Origin: Styela clava
Taxonomy: Eukaryota; Chordata; Ascidiacea; Stolidobranchia; Styelidae
Length of the DNA: 64,000 nt
Direction of reading: 5' to 3'
NCBI RefSeq assembly: GCF_964204865.1
Contig: NC_135254.1
Span: 20,837,001-20,901,000, forward strand
Shown here: positions 12,231-22,245 of the stretch, in pieces
Layout: each line of letters starts with the position of its first letter
Position numbering within the stretch: the first letter of the stretch is position 1
The notes under the pieces: model-generated
Told to the model about the DNA's origin: nothing
The model's database searches: none
The model's input: the letters and a program-made list of their open reading frames with translations, nothing else
Made by a program: the position numbers and the translations under genes

Positions 12231-14502
12231 GAAATAATTAAAAAAAAATGTATTATGCTGTTATATGAACAGAAAAAAGTAGGTAGACTTTCATCATAGT
12301 TATTTATTGACACGGCCTTGTGAAATGGGATTTTCTGTACATGTTCGTTACTAAAACATTGATTCAGCGAAACTGAGTAACAGTAACATTGCGTAATTCA
12401 ATTTTCATTCATCAATATATACCACACGTATGGCATCAATAATAACACGCGAAAATCAGTCTGAATCTTCGTGGATTATTACAACAGTAATAGAAATCAA
12501 ACCGACACATTTTCAATTAGGTCATAGCGTGAGAAGCAATTTTCTTTGTTAGTAAAGTATTGTTTGAGTAGACTGCATGGTAACAAACATCAGATCAACG
12601 TTGTCCTGTATGTCAATAGTGCGTGGGTTTATTTACAGAGGCAGCTATTTTTGCAACTTTTACAATTTCCAAATACTGAGTTGGTCATTGAACCTGTTAC
12701 CAAATACAATAGCAAACTTGAATTCAAATAAACCCCCGGAACAGTACTTTCCTCACTATGTTTTAAAAACGAATCAACAAAGATATTTAAAGTTAACACG
12801 CGTTCAAGGCGTGGGGAGAAGCAAATCGATTCATGTCTATTTATCGATTATTGTCTGAGATATTCCGTTAATTCATTTTGCGTGACATCTGTTTCAATAT
12901 AAAAGTCTTCAAAATGCTTTTTAAAACGGTAAGATCAATTAATTACCAACCCCACGACAAAATACACGCATATGTCGATCTGAGAAACTCCATTTTTTCA
13001 TCGCATTGGCGCTTTTCAATACACATAATACCGAGTTTTCTTATTGATTATTCTTTAAATATCTTAATACGGATAGGCTTTATTCCCGTCCTTTGAAGCT
13101 TAAATTTTAGGCGTGTTTCCTTTACCACAGTAACCGGTGGATAAATAAAAGCAAAAAGTCGCATACAACTACACAGCTTATTTAGCTACAATTATCACAA
13201 TTATTTCTGCAATATACAGTTTATTATTCTTACGCAAAATCGATAGACTATAGTTTGGCATAAATTGTTTTGATTTCAAATCCGCCAATCAACTTACTTA
13301 CTTAAATTAACTAACGCTATAGCTTTTACGAATGTATTCGCGAAATAATACGAAATATATTTGAATATCTTCGCTGTGCTGATTAGCTTTCCACGTTAAC
13401 ATATCTTATATCATCTGTAACAAGCGTTTCAACTTTTTTTTAACTTATTCAATAAAATAATGTCAAGTGGTATATAGAAGAAAAACGAGGTCGAACGCCT
13501 TTTGTTTGCTTACCTTATTATACTTATATATTTATATATTCATCTTCTAATCTACTCAGTGATATAATTGCGTTTTCGGATTTCCAACGTACCGAATTTC
13601 GCCTGTTAAACCTTTAAGAACCAAACGATCAGCTCAAATTTAGTAAGTTATATATATATGATCTCTAACATTTGACTATCCTACCTTAGGCGAAAGTTGA
13701 TGTAGGCCTAGCTTGGGCACTTTTGACCATACATGCTATTATATATGTATATGTATATATGTTTTCATGCAAAGCTGCTTAAACACTCGGTTATAAATAA
13801 AACACGTCGGTAGTGTCTTGGTATGTTTCCAACTATATCTTCAGCTTTCCATGAATCCAATTGGCATCCACTGCTTGGCCACTTGATAAAGATGTAGTAT
13901 AACCGCGTTTCACCAATTTTACTGTTCCACCATGATTAACTATCATGAAAATTGTTGCTCCTCATTGAGGCCGCGGTGTTCGGATGACAGTGTAGGCTTC
14001 GGGTGGCACTTAGCAGGAAAAAAGGCAAATCTGAGGATTATGGAAACAGTTTATGCATGATATTGATAAATGACGATTGCGAATATATGGGCGAAAAGTG
14101 AAGATTTACGTTGAATTGTAATCATAATTTCAAACTTTTTCGTTTTTTTTAACAGCTTAAAAATTTTAAATTGGAATTTTAACCATGGATTGAATTTCTA
14201 AAACGGAGCGCAAGTTTAGGAGAGAGAATAAGCGCCAATGACGCAATGTAATTTACATAAATCAAATTATCACCTGACAAGACCAAGGAAGTTTTTAGAT
14301 AAAAAATAAAGCTGCTCAAAATTTTTAAAACCAAGAACAAAAACCCAGAGTAAAAAATCAGTCCGCCGTCGGAATACATTAGTGATGACTGATAGGTGAA
14401 AAATAATATACAAACCGCGTATGTATTGGATTTCATGAGATTCGAATCGGACGTTTGTTGCGAATGGGTATTGTACAAAATTATCTTTGTTAGACTTTAG
14501 AC

Positions 14503-14810
14503 CAGTGGTTCTCAAACGGCGGTGTGCTGCCCACAAGGAGGGCGTAGACAATTATTTGACAGAGCGTGAAGCAAATGAAAAATAAAAATATTTGTTTGAT
14601 TTGATCTTGACGACTTATTTCGGATATTTACATATCTTTATTGTCTAGAGATTGCAGAGCGCCTGTTGTGCAGGTATCTTTATAATCCTTAGTGTGAATC
14701 CTTAATATCTGTTTTGTATAGCTTATTGTTAGCTAGTTATTTTTGAGGTGCGTGCGAAACTTGACAATTTCTAAAAAAGGGGGCGTGGCTTAAAAAGTTG
14801 AGAATCACTG
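14503..14810. mobile_element. hAT-like MITE, CAGTGGTTCTCAA ends (308 bp)
   Basis: The terminal inverted repeats CAGTGGTTCTCAA and TTGAGAATCACTG are typical of hAT elements. A perfect 8-bp target duplication CTTTAGAC lies at 14495-14502 and 14811-14818. There is no transposase frame. The right target copy is also the left target copy of the next element. Confidence 0.9.
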
Positions 14811-14818
14811 CTTTAGAC

Positions 14819-15794
14819 CAGGGGTGTGCAGCCTTTATTACAGCAGGGCCAAATAACTGGGCAACTGGGTGAATAATTATTCGTTGAAAAAGTCGGCTCT
14901 TTTAACAAGTGGCGTAATCAAAACGACTGTTCCCCGTGTATTTCGAGGCGATGTACATATATTTTTGATTTACTGTTAAACTCTATATGCATTTTAATTG
15001 TACGAAATTAAATTGTACTCTACGGGATTTTATATCAAACCTTGACATTTTTCTTTCGGCGATAATTAGGTCGCAAAATCGCAATAATACGTATCAGAAC
15101 TAAATACAATTAGGCAGTTTATGTCATATTTTTATGTCCACAGGTTGCCGCGGTATTTTGAAGTGGAAATGTTTTTATTTTAACATAACAAGACGCAACC
15201 GCGAGTTATGTTGGATACAATCAAATTATTATATAAGCACATTTTAGATTCTCGTAGTTGTCATGGATTGAATATTATACGCCACAGAAAAATCATTATA
15301 CGCTGAGAAAGGCAGCTCTTCTAACGTTTAACGAGCGCGTAATCGCGGCAACTGTTTTCGACGGGAATGCGAATTGCCGATTTTGAAAATCCTGGCTGCA
15401 CACGCTTGCTAACGTGTATTTGTTAAGAGTTTAAACCATTATTATAGTTTATACAAATATTATGTCCTAGTTTTGTTGCGGCTTAGGATGGAATAAGTTA
15501 TTTACAGGTAAAATACGTCCCTACTTACGTAATTTTCTACACACGGAGGGGCTCCCGGAACGAATTAATTTCGTAGGTAAAGTTTCTACTGTAGTGGCAA
15601 GCACAAAAAATTGTTTCTTTTTGTTTATTGATCTTACGGCATTGTTGGGGTCTAACAGAAATGTTGAGTTAAAACGCATAAATTGAAAACTGCTATTCAA
15701 ATTTATTGTCACACCGAATTTAAACGAATTCATTGCGAAAACGCTTTTATAACATTGTGTATTTGGCCCGCGGGCCGCAGTTTGCACACCCCTG
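14819..15794. mobile_element. hAT-like element, CAGGGGTGTGCA ends (976 bp)
   Basis: The ends are CAGGGGTGTGCAGCC and GTTTGCACACCCCTG. The flanking octamers are CTTTAGAC (14811-14818) and CTTTGGAC (15795-15802), a 7/8 match. The interior has GGGCCAAATAAC near the left end and GGCCCGCGGGCCGCAG near the right end. No intact transposase is seen. It is joined to the preceding element by a single shared octamer. Confidence 0.85.
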
Positions 15795-16186
15795 CTTTGG
15801 ACAGTTGAAATGAAGTAGGCCTACAGTATCGTTTTCCCTCTCCAAACAAATTAGAACTTCTCGCTAAATTGTTTATGGTTCAACTCATCATCTAATATTC
15901 ATCCACAATCTGTTAAATGGTGACGACAGTGCTAATGACGTGCCTTGCACATATTGGGAGGAATAAAAAATATTGCTGAACAAAAAAGAAACAAATAAAA
16001 TGATTATTCATGATGTCACCTTTTCAAGTCTTCACGGTGTTAGTGGATAGTGAAATCATCTGTTCGACAATTTCCCCGGTAATGCAGTAGCTACGCAATA
16101 TTTTGTGCACTGAATGTTTCTTTCTAGCACATCCACGATTCCTGCATCAGACTTTTCACTGATCTTTGTTTCCTGATTGCCTAGAT

Positions 16187-16875
16187 CAGCGTTTTCTAAA
16201 CTTTTTCGGCCACGGAACACTTCCACTTTCTATCTCAAATGTCAAAATTCTATGTCAAATGCGGGGCTAAAACTAAACAGAATTATGTTAAAATACTTAA
16301 AATATGATTGAATTTTTTTACATGTTGCATTTATTATTAATGTTTCGTTTCTTGATTTAAAGGGTGTGTATATGAATTAATAAATTCATTTTACCATTCT
16401 ATATCGTTTACTCTCCATTACGTAGTGTTTGCCTCTAATGTTAAGTCTAATGGAGATAGAAGTTTCACTTGTTATCGAAAATGCCACTATCCCTCTCCTG
16501 TTAGTACGATTTAAGCCGATGGTGACGCGATATCGAACGGTCAGTTGGGCGACAACTCCACGTTCCATGGATCAGGGCTTCCCAAACTTTTGAGCTCGCG
16601 ATCCCTTTCAATATATATATATATTAAAAATTTTCGCGGCCCTTGTCCTCGTTAATAATGGTAAACAGTTCGAAATATGCGATTTTGATGTTTTGTAAAA
16701 TTGGTGTTCTCTTTGCGGCCCTTAAAATTCGTTTAGCGGCCCCTAGTTTGGGAAGCCCTGCCATAGATCTCCATGGCGACTATTTAAGACGTTTTTTTGA
16801 TTCCTTTTCCACGGAACACTTCGAAGATGCTCGCGGAACACTAGTGTTCCGCGGAACACAGTTTGGGAAACGCTG
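16187..16875. mobile_element. hAT-like element, CAGCGTTTTCTAAAC ends (689 bp), host to a nested insertion
   Basis: A perfect 8-bp target duplication GCCTAGAT lies at 16179-16186 and 16876-16883. The inverted ends are CAGCGTTTTCTAAAC and GTTTGGGAAACGCTG. The subterminal parts contain CCACGGAACACTTC and GCGGAACACTAGTG. Another hAT-like element (16573-16760) sits inside. It is related to 17494-18132. Confidence 0.9.
16573..16760. mobile_element. Nested hAT-like MITE, CAGGGCTTCCCAAAC ends (188 bp)
   Basis: The inverted ends are CAGGGCTTCCCAAAC and GTTTGGGAAGCCCTG. The target copies are CCATGGAT (16565-16572) and CCATAGAT (16761-16768), a 7/8 match. It is inserted within the element at 16187-16875 and so is younger than it. 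It holds a short AT microsatellite near 16613. Confidence 0.9.
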
Positions 16876-17188
16876 GCCTAGATAAACATCTATTGAGGGA
16901 AACGAATTCCTCTTTTCGATTCGGGCTAATCTTGTGTGAGTGCATCTAGCTGGGAAATGAAAATTATTTTATCATATTCATTCTGTAATTTATTTGGGCG
17001 TGGGGCTTTCCCCATTGATCGCCGACCAAATATGTGTTCGCGTTGTTGCGATTTTTAATGCACTGTTAGTGTGATTAATGCTGTCTTGTGATATTTCAAA
17101 TATACTGTGTGAACAATATATATTTATATTTATATGTTTTATCCATTTTCCAGAACAACACAAACAAATTACTGGCATACCCCTTTTC

Positions 17189-17369
17189 CAGTGGTGGGAT
17201 TCAGTCGGTTCGTACCGGTTCTATAGAACTGTGTCACACGGTTTTTATGAGGTCACCGAACCGGCTAGCATTACTGGTTACTGTCAATGTTCTGTTTGCA
17301 ACAGAACCAGCTGATAAATATGACTTTTGTAAAGAAACCAGCTGACAAAAAATTTGAATTCTACCACTG
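17189..17369. mobile_element. hAT-like MITE, CAGTGGTGGGATTCA ends (181 bp)
   Basis: The ends CAGTGGTGGGATTCA and TGAATTCTACCACTG are inverted copies. A perfect 8-bp target duplication CCCTTTTC lies at 17181-17188 and 17370-17377. It is non-coding. Confidence 0.88.
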
Positions 17370-17493
17370 CCCTTTTCCCCTAAAATAAGACCTAGTCTGA
17401 ATTTTAAAAATAATTTTAATATAAGTCCTCCTCCTAAAATAAGACCTAGTCCTTAGCGCGACTTTTTTTGACGCAGTGCACATTAATCTAGTG

Positions 17494-18132
17494 CAGCGTT
17501 TCCCAAACTTTTTTGTCCATGGAACACTTGCACTTTTCATCTCGCCTCGCGGAACACTAAAAATTGAAAAGATAAAATTGATAAAGAAAAACGGTGTAAT
17601 GTGACCGCTACTCAATCTAGTGGCGAATTGCCAAATGCGCCACGAGAACAAACAGAATTGTGTTAAACATACCTAAAAAATGACTGAATGTTTTGCATAT
17701 TGATTAATGTGAATGTTTTATTGTTGATTAATTTATATACTGTGTATATAAATCAATACATTCATTTTACCATTCTATGTCGTTTACTTTCTATTACATA
17801 GTGTTTGCCTCTAATGGAGGTAGAAGTACTTGCTGCAGTTTATTTATCCTTTTGAATAGAGTTTGGCCAAATAAGAAATTAATTTAAAGTAAAACCAGTC
17901 AAAAATGAAAGAAGAATAGCGACGGTTATCAAAAATTACACTACCTCACCCTTATTGGTCCACTTTAGGCCGACGGTGACGCAATATCGCCGGTCAGTTG
18001 GGCGGCAACTCCACGTTCCATAAATTGCCATGGCGACCCTTTTGGAAGTATTTTTGATTCTTTTTTCACGGAACACTTCGAAGACGCTCGCGGAACACTA
18101 GTGTTCCGCGAAACACAGTTTGGGAAACGCTG
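17494..18132. mobile_element. hAT-like element, CAGCGTTTCCCAAAC ends (639 bp)
   Basis: Same family as 16187-16875. The ends are CAGCGTTTCCCAAAC and GTTTGGGAAACGCTG, and the internal CGGAACACT motifs are shared. The flanking octamers are ATCTAGTG (17486-17493) and ATCTAGAC (18133-18140), a 6/8 match. It interrupts an older repeat whose AAATAAGACCTAG and GATAAGACCCTGTCC motifs appear at about 17380-17460 and 18320-18410. Confidence 0.85.
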
Positions 18133-19206
18133 ATCTAGACTTGCAAGCCATTCCAGAGGATGATGATATGGTCATTTTTTGAATAATCTATGTTTAGCAG
18201 TTTTTTTTAAATATGAATGTGTTATTTATAAGTAATTGAATATCGGTTTTCATATTTTGTATATTTGAAAAGCTCGCAGTTCTCTACTTTGTAATTTTGT
18301 TTTTAATAAATAAAAATATAAGACACCCTTCCCCCAAATAAGCCCTAGTATTATTTTTCTAATGAAAATTGAGATAAGACCCTGTCCTATTCATTTTCGG
18401 GGAAACAGCTTAATCACATATATCAAACTTTGGGCCCACGATTATTCTCGTCTGGTTAAGCAAATGACACTAATACCAGCACAGAGAAATTTCGTAAACC
18501 CAACGTTGGCATCAAATTTTCCGGCTGCTAGAATGTCATTCAGAATGTGATTCAACAGCGCCAACGCGCGGACGCAATATGATAGCGTCTCCGCCGCGCC
18601 AATGCAAAATTCCGGACAGTGAATGACTATTTTCATGACTGTTCTGTATTAGCAGTGTGCACAATACGATTGCAATTTGCAGCAAAATTCCGGATTCCGG
18701 ACATTTGAGCATTTTTTTAAATTCTTCCCGTACGCAAAATTTAACCCTAAATTCCGGAATTTTCCGGACGGTATGGCAACCCTAGTTGATAGGTATTTGT
18801 CTGTTAGATGCACGCGATACGGTATCTCACGAAGGCGCGGTTGAATCTGCTCCAAATTTTGCATGTGCATTCATCATATCTCGGACCAGAAGCCTATTGA
18901 TTTTGGATGAATTATGTCGTATAATCAGCGACTTATTAATTAATTAGTGATGGGATACGCGGTGTCACTATAGAGTCATGAATCAAAACCGCAGTTTCGA
19001 TCGATAAGTCTTCGGTCTCCGACTGATAATCTCGTTTCTGTATTTTAGTGATTCCTATAAATTTTCCTATTTTGCATCTTTAGAGTTAAGTTAGATCACC
19101 CTTATTCTGTTATTAGATCTGTGTAAATTACCTGTGCTCTAACTAATAAGTTACCAGTACCTATCACTGTATCAAGCAGGAGTTTGCAGTCTTTGATCAC
19201 TGGATC

Positions 19207-19419
19207 ATGGGGTTTCGGATGGAATTTTTTCGAATGGTGGTGTATTTGTCATTTCCTGCATCACTCTTCTATCTTGCAAATCGTCCATCCGTTTTTGAAA
19301 AGAATGTGACTGCAATGTTCCAAAGGGAACAACAATTTAACAGAACTCCTACAAGGGAACAAATTGAAGCAAGACTAGAACAAATAAGAACAATTAAAGA
19401 ACAGAATTTGCAAAAGTAG
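19207..19419 (+). CDS. PET100: PET100-like cytochrome c oxidase assembly factor
   Basis: A single-exon frame of 70 residues, ending TAG, close to the usual length of animal PET100 (about 73). In other organisms PET100 is an inner-membrane protein that helps assemble complex IV. The N-terminus (MGFRMEFFRMVVYLSFP) matches the PET100 pattern MG-x-x-x-E-x-FRM-x-x-YL-x-FP. It runs into a membrane segment at about residues 8-25, followed by a charged helix with an Arg/Glu-rich C-terminus. A poly-A signal AATAAA lies at 20018-20023, before DHODH on the same strand. No intron is needed. The identification rests on the N-terminal motif and architecture. Confidence 0.85.
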   Translation: MGFRMEFFRMVVYLSFPASLFYLANRPSVFEKNVTAMFQREQQFNRTPTREQIEARLEQIRTIKEQNLQK

Positions 19420-20017
19420 ATGATAAATGGAAATATATTTTGCAGAAATATACATTCTGACATTTGTTGTTGATTGTTAAACAAGGATTATTGAATATAG
19501 AATGCATGGGAACTCGCTAATGCAGTAATGTAATGCTACGCTGAATGACAATAGTATGGCAAACCCGTTTTCTATGTCGATAAATCTGAAAATAATGACT
19601 TCTGTTTTCTGTGCTTCATCATACTCTAATAACAGTAATACAGGATGTTTCCTGCTTGAACTTTTACTTGCTGTGTTTTCAACATTGTGACATTATAAAG
19701 TTTAGGATTTTGAAAAATGAATGCGAAATATTTCTAATAACCACAGAACTGCAGAAGGTATATATTTCATACCTATCTTTTCCTGTCTTGTACTCTTAGT
19801 ATACTGGTATATATTGAATGAGTTGCATGTTATATTCATTATCTCACATAAAGGATTTTAGATAAAAAATTATTTCCCCTACTTTGCGAATGGTGCTTAT
19901 GATATCTGGATATACCCATTGTGTGGTATAGCCTACTATCATACATGTGCCATTCTATATTTTTGATTTAAAAACTATTTAAGTAATGCTAAATTACTTG
20001 AATGAGTTTAATAACCT

Positions 20018-20023
20018 AATAAA
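20018..20023 (+). terminator. Candidate poly-A signal of the PET100-like gene
   Basis: AATAAA lies about 600 bp after the PET100 stop and 244 bp before the DHODH start. It is the clearest canonical hexamer in the gap. It suggests separate 3' processing, but does not exclude a shared precursor. Confidence 0.35.
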
Positions 20024-20240
20024 ACAAACTTAGTCTCAAACTTACTTGAGAATAGTCTTGTAACCTGGAACTCTTGTTGCATACTACTTTAGTTTTATCA
20101 CCCATATTCGAAAATTATAGATAAAGTATCTATCAGCTTAGTAATTTGGATATGGATTAGTGTTTGCCAATGTTCCCTTTTCGACTCTTTTTGCACTTTC
20201 AATGACATAAGAAACCTTCTCTATCTTTCGTGTGTTTTAT

Positions 20241-20266
20241 AGGTTTTGGAATACAGTTAGAAATTC
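20241..20266 (+). promoter_or_regulatory. Splice acceptor just upstream of the DHODH start
   Basis: A pyrimidine-rich run (CTATCTTTCGTGTGTTTTATAG, broken at 20241-20242 by the AG) and a second AG at 20255-20256 lie 11-26 bases before the DHODH ATG. No donor is needed inside the coding part. The site is therefore either the acceptor of a 5'-UTR intron or a trans-splice site for a spliced leader; the sequence cannot tell which. Confidence 0.45.
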
Positions 20267-21421
20267 ATGTCTAACCTTCGAAAAGCTGCCACTTTATTTA
20301 TCGGTGGTACTGGCTTATTCATCACATGGGAAATATTGAATGGAAATCCGAAAATGTATTCGAATCATCTGATGCCTATTCTTCATGCAACCATCCCACC
20401 TGAGAAAGCTCATCTTCTAGCAATAAAAACTATGAAATATGCAAGGAAATCCAATTTTCATGATCCTGATTGTCTTGAAACAGAAGTATGGGGCAAAAAG
20501 TTCTCCAATCCTATAGGAATTGCTGCTGGATTTGATAAACACGCTGAAGCGATGGAAGGTTTATCAAATATTGGATTTGGCTTTGTTGAAATCGGTAGTG
20601 TCACACCTTTGCCCCAAACTGGCAATCCACTGCCGCGAGTTTTTCGCTTATCTGAAGATAAAGCCGTTATAAATAGATATGGTTTTAACAGCCATGGACA
20701 TGAAGCTGTTTTCGAACGATTGAAAAGATGGAGACAGTCTGATACAAGTACGTTCCTGGGTGTAAATTTGGGGAAAAATAAAGACACTGATGACCATGTG
20801 AAAGACTATGTGAAAGGTGTTATAAAATTAGGGGACTTTGCAGACTACATTGTCATTAATGTATCTAGCCCTAATACTCCTGGGTTAAGAAAATTACAAG
20901 GGGATAAATATTTAAAAGATTTGCTTTGTGCAGTAAATAAGGAGCGAAATTTGTTATCACGAAACCCTAAACCTATCTTGCTAGTTAAAATAGCTCCTGA
21001 TCTTGAATCGAAGGATGTAGAAGATATCTGCAAAACAGTTACATGCAATGAATGTGGTGTTAATGGCCTTATTATTAGTAACACAACTGTTCGACGCCCA
21101 GATACTTTAACCAGCAAACATAAAAATGAAATTGGTGGACTCAGTGGGCCTCCTGTAAAAGAACAATCAACAGAATTGATAAAAAAAATTTATTCCATTA
21201 CTGGAGGGAAGATTCCTATTATTGGTGTAGGTGGGATTTCGAATGGTCACGATGCATATGAAAAAATTAAAGCTGGTGCATCACTTGTACAATTTTACAC
21301 TGCTTTAATATATCAGGGAACACCTGTATTGAAAACAATCAAAACAGAACTCGCTGAATTGGTAGAAAAAGATGGCTTCAATAGTGTTAAAGATGCGGTT
21401 GGGAGGGATCATCATTTGTAA
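20267..21421 (+). CDS. DHODH: Dihydroorotate dehydrogenase, class 2, intronless
   Basis: 384 residues in one exon (stop TAA). It oxidises dihydroorotate to orotate with FMN and ubiquinone on the outer face of the mitochondrial inner membrane, the fourth step of pyrimidine synthesis. A short N-terminal membrane segment (about residues 8-24, after a basic stretch) is followed by the class 2 helical domain (about 30-70) that forms the quinone tunnel. The FMN-binding GIAAGFDKH has Lys91. NPLPRVFRL, INRYGFNSHG and GVNLGKNK follow. The catalytic base Ser201 lies in NVSSPNTPGLR, as in human Ser215. KIAPDL, NTTVRRP, GGLSGPP and the phosphate-binding IIGVGGISNG and GASLVQFYTAL complete the barrel. All key residues are present, so it should be active. 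The lack of any coding intron contrasts with mitoguardin next door. Confidence 0.97.
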   Translation: MSNLRKAATLFIGGTGLFITWEILNGNPKMYSNHLMPILHATIPPEKAHLLAIKTMKYARKSNFHDPDCLETEVWGKKFSNPIGIAAGFDKHAEAMEGLSNIGFGFVEIGSVTPLPQTGNPLPRVFRLSEDKAVINRYGFNSHGHEAVFERLKRWRQSDTSTFLGVNLGKNKDTDDHVKDYVKGVIKLGDFADYIVINVSSPNTPGLRKLQGDKYLKDLLCAVNKERNLLSRNPKPILLVKIAPDLESKDVEDICKTVTCNECGVNGLIISNTTVRRPDTLTSKHKNEIGGLSGPPVKEQSTELIKKIYSITGGKIPIIGVGGISNGHDAYEKIKAGASLVQFYTALIYQGTPVLKTIKTELAELVEKDGFNSVKDAVGRDHHL

Positions 21422-21724
21422 TCATTAAATACTATTGAAGTTAATTAAATTTAGGCAGTAATATTCACAACACAGCTACATGGCATCATTGAATGGGCTA
21501 ATTGTATTTAGACTCTTGTATTTATGCTAAGACATTTGGAGAAGAATTCTTTATTGCAACTTTGTTTTCTTTGTTTTGCCCATGTTTTGAACAAAATGAG
21601 AAGCAGTAGCCACTTAACAAAAAGGAAACCTCAAGGGCATGTAGTGCAGCATGCAATATTTTTTCTTTTTTGTAATCTTTGTAAATGTAAGATAGACATT
21701 AAGTAATCTGCTAATCTAGAATTA

Positions 21725-21730
21725 AATAAA
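21725..21730 (+). terminator. Candidate poly-A signal of DHODH
   Basis: AATAAA lies 304 bp after the DHODH stop and about 515 bp before the mitoguardin start. It is followed by a T-rich run, as expected of an animal 3' end. Confidence 0.5.
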
Positions 21731-22245
21731 TTTAAAAATTCCTTTTTTTAATGGAAAATAATATGGTTCTCTTCTCTTTGCCAAAATGTGCATTCTAATG
21801 TGTTGAATGTGGCCTGCTAATTTTCTGGTAAGTTGTCAATTCACAAGAATCAAAGTATTTGAACCACTGAACTCTGTTTGGTAACACTTTGCAAAATATG
21901 CAAGTCAATATTTTAAGCCAATAATGGCGGACTTTGATAGCTAAAGAACATAAAAACTTGTATCTTAGTTGTTTAAGATAATGCTCACATTTGTTATCTT
22001 ATTTTGATTATTTGCAACTTTGTGTAATCATTGGTGCATGGTTTGATATTTCAATCATCATCATTTGTTAAACTAGGACCAGCTTGGATAATGTTGACTT
22101 TTAAAGACATATATGATAATTCATCATGTTTTATAAACAGATTGATTATTGGCTTATTAACAAACGAACATGACTTAAAAGGTAAAAAACCTACTTTCAC
22201 GTAGTTACATTTTTCTGCATTGCACTTGATCAACACACTGCACCG

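Larger units (their letters stand above)
7545..19206. other. Long gene-free region rich in transposable elements
   Basis: No exon chain could be built. The first exon and promoter of HDHD5 should lie near the left side; a candidate 5' region on the minus strand is about 7850-7970, but no start could be joined in frame to the exon ending at 7543. Separately listed elements occupy 10052-10165, 11996-12230 and most of 14.5-18.4 kb. The rest, including 8.0-10.0 kb and 12.3-14.4 kb, is AT-rich sequence in which I see nothing I can name. Confidence 0.5.
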
